Shown here: positions 5,249 to 5,515 of the stretch, one piece after another
Numbering within the stretch: the first letter of the stretch is position 1
How the letters are laid out: each line of letters starts with the position of its first letter
Origin: an uncultured Parvimonas sp.
Lineage (GTDB): Bacteria > Bacillota > Clostridia > Tissierellales > Peptoniphilaceae
DNA length: 5,515 nt
NCBI GenBank assembly: GCA_902470455.1
Contig: CABRGI010000067.1
Location: 1 to 5,515 of the forward strand
Direction of reading: 5' to 3'
Translations under genes and position numbers: made by a program
The notes under the pieces: generated by a model
Seen by the model: the letters and a program-made list of their open reading frames with translations, nothing else
Told to the model about the DNA's origin: nothing
Databases searched by the model: none

Positions 5249-5515
5249 TAATAAAAGGAGTAAATTTTCTTTTATTATTTTGTTATTTTTTATTATAAGA
5301 ACAAAATTTTCATTTAAATTTGAAGAATCTTTAAAAATTTTGTTGTCATATTTTGATTTAAAAACTTTAGCTTTTATATTGTTTTCAATTATTCCACTTT
5401 CTAATTCCAAAGTGATTTTTATTTCATCTTTATTGCTTGTAATACTGTAATTGCTTTCGTGAAAATTTATATCTATATTTTTTATATTAAAAAGTCTTAT
5501 TATAAGATTATTTTT
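5237..5515 (-). CDS. C-terminal part of an unrecognised protein (5' end outside window)
   Basis: An uninterrupted - strand frame enters at the window edge (5515) and ends at TAA (5239-5237), giving 92 residues. Ninety-two sense codons without a stop in such A+T-rich DNA, together with typical codon use for the window, support real coding. The sequence is rich in Asn, Lys and Ile and alternates polar and hydrophobic residues (DEIKITLELESGIIENNIKA), suggesting beta strands. It ends in a hydrophobic stretch ENLLLLLNLI. I see no cysteine, catalytic motif or clear membrane segment. The family is unknown. It lies 100 nt upstream of carD on the same strand. The carD gap has its own candidate promoter, so co-transcription is uncertain. 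Confidence 0.72.
   Translation of the reverse strand, partial: KNNLIIRLFNIKNIDINFHESNYSITSNKDEIKITLELESGIIENNIKAKVFKSKYDNKIFKDSSNLNENFVLIIKNNKIIKENLLLLLNLI

Overview
The window is strongly A+T-rich with good Shine-Dalgarno sites (AGGAGG type). It carries a CarD-PIN/TRAM pair typical of Firmicutes and a 2-hydroxyacyl-CoA dehydratase-type iron-sulfur operon typical of strict anaerobes. This suggests a low-GC anaerobic Firmicute (clostridia/Tissierellia; something like Peptoniphilaceae would fit). The species call is inference; nothing here fixes the genus.

Layout. (1) 1-157: leader region, with one possible 33-residue small ORF on the + strand. (2) 158-2534, + strand operon: a short 2-hydroxyacyl-CoA dehydratase-family protein, a full-length double-cubane-cluster-type (YjiM-like) protein, and a DUF3343 small cysteine protein whose start codon overlaps the preceding stop. 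(3) 2536-2565: a strong bidirectional terminator between convergent transcription units. (4) 3481-2577, - strand: two small membrane proteins of unknown function, with a candidate promoter whose -10 sits inside a perfect 10-bp inverted repeat. (5) 5136-3577, - strand: carD (RNA polymerase-binding regulator) followed 9 nt later by yacL (membrane PIN/TRAM protein). The carD leader contains an ATG-TAG start-stop element with an ideal ribosome binding site. (6) 5237-5515, - strand: the C-terminal 92 residues of an unrecognised gene that runs off the window.

How the parts work together. The + operon looks like a redox module. The YjiM-like protein should hold an iron-sulfur cluster charged by an ATP-dependent activator that is not in this window. 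The short partner and the DUF3343 protein are co-translated accessories of unknown role. The most unusual point is that the short partner and the YjiM-like protein share an identical cysteine ladder (three Cys at 15-residue steps), while the short partner has lost the C-terminal cysteine subdomain. The - strand carD-yacL pair is a conserved housekeeping arrangement. No mobile element, CRISPR array, tRNA or rRNA was seen.
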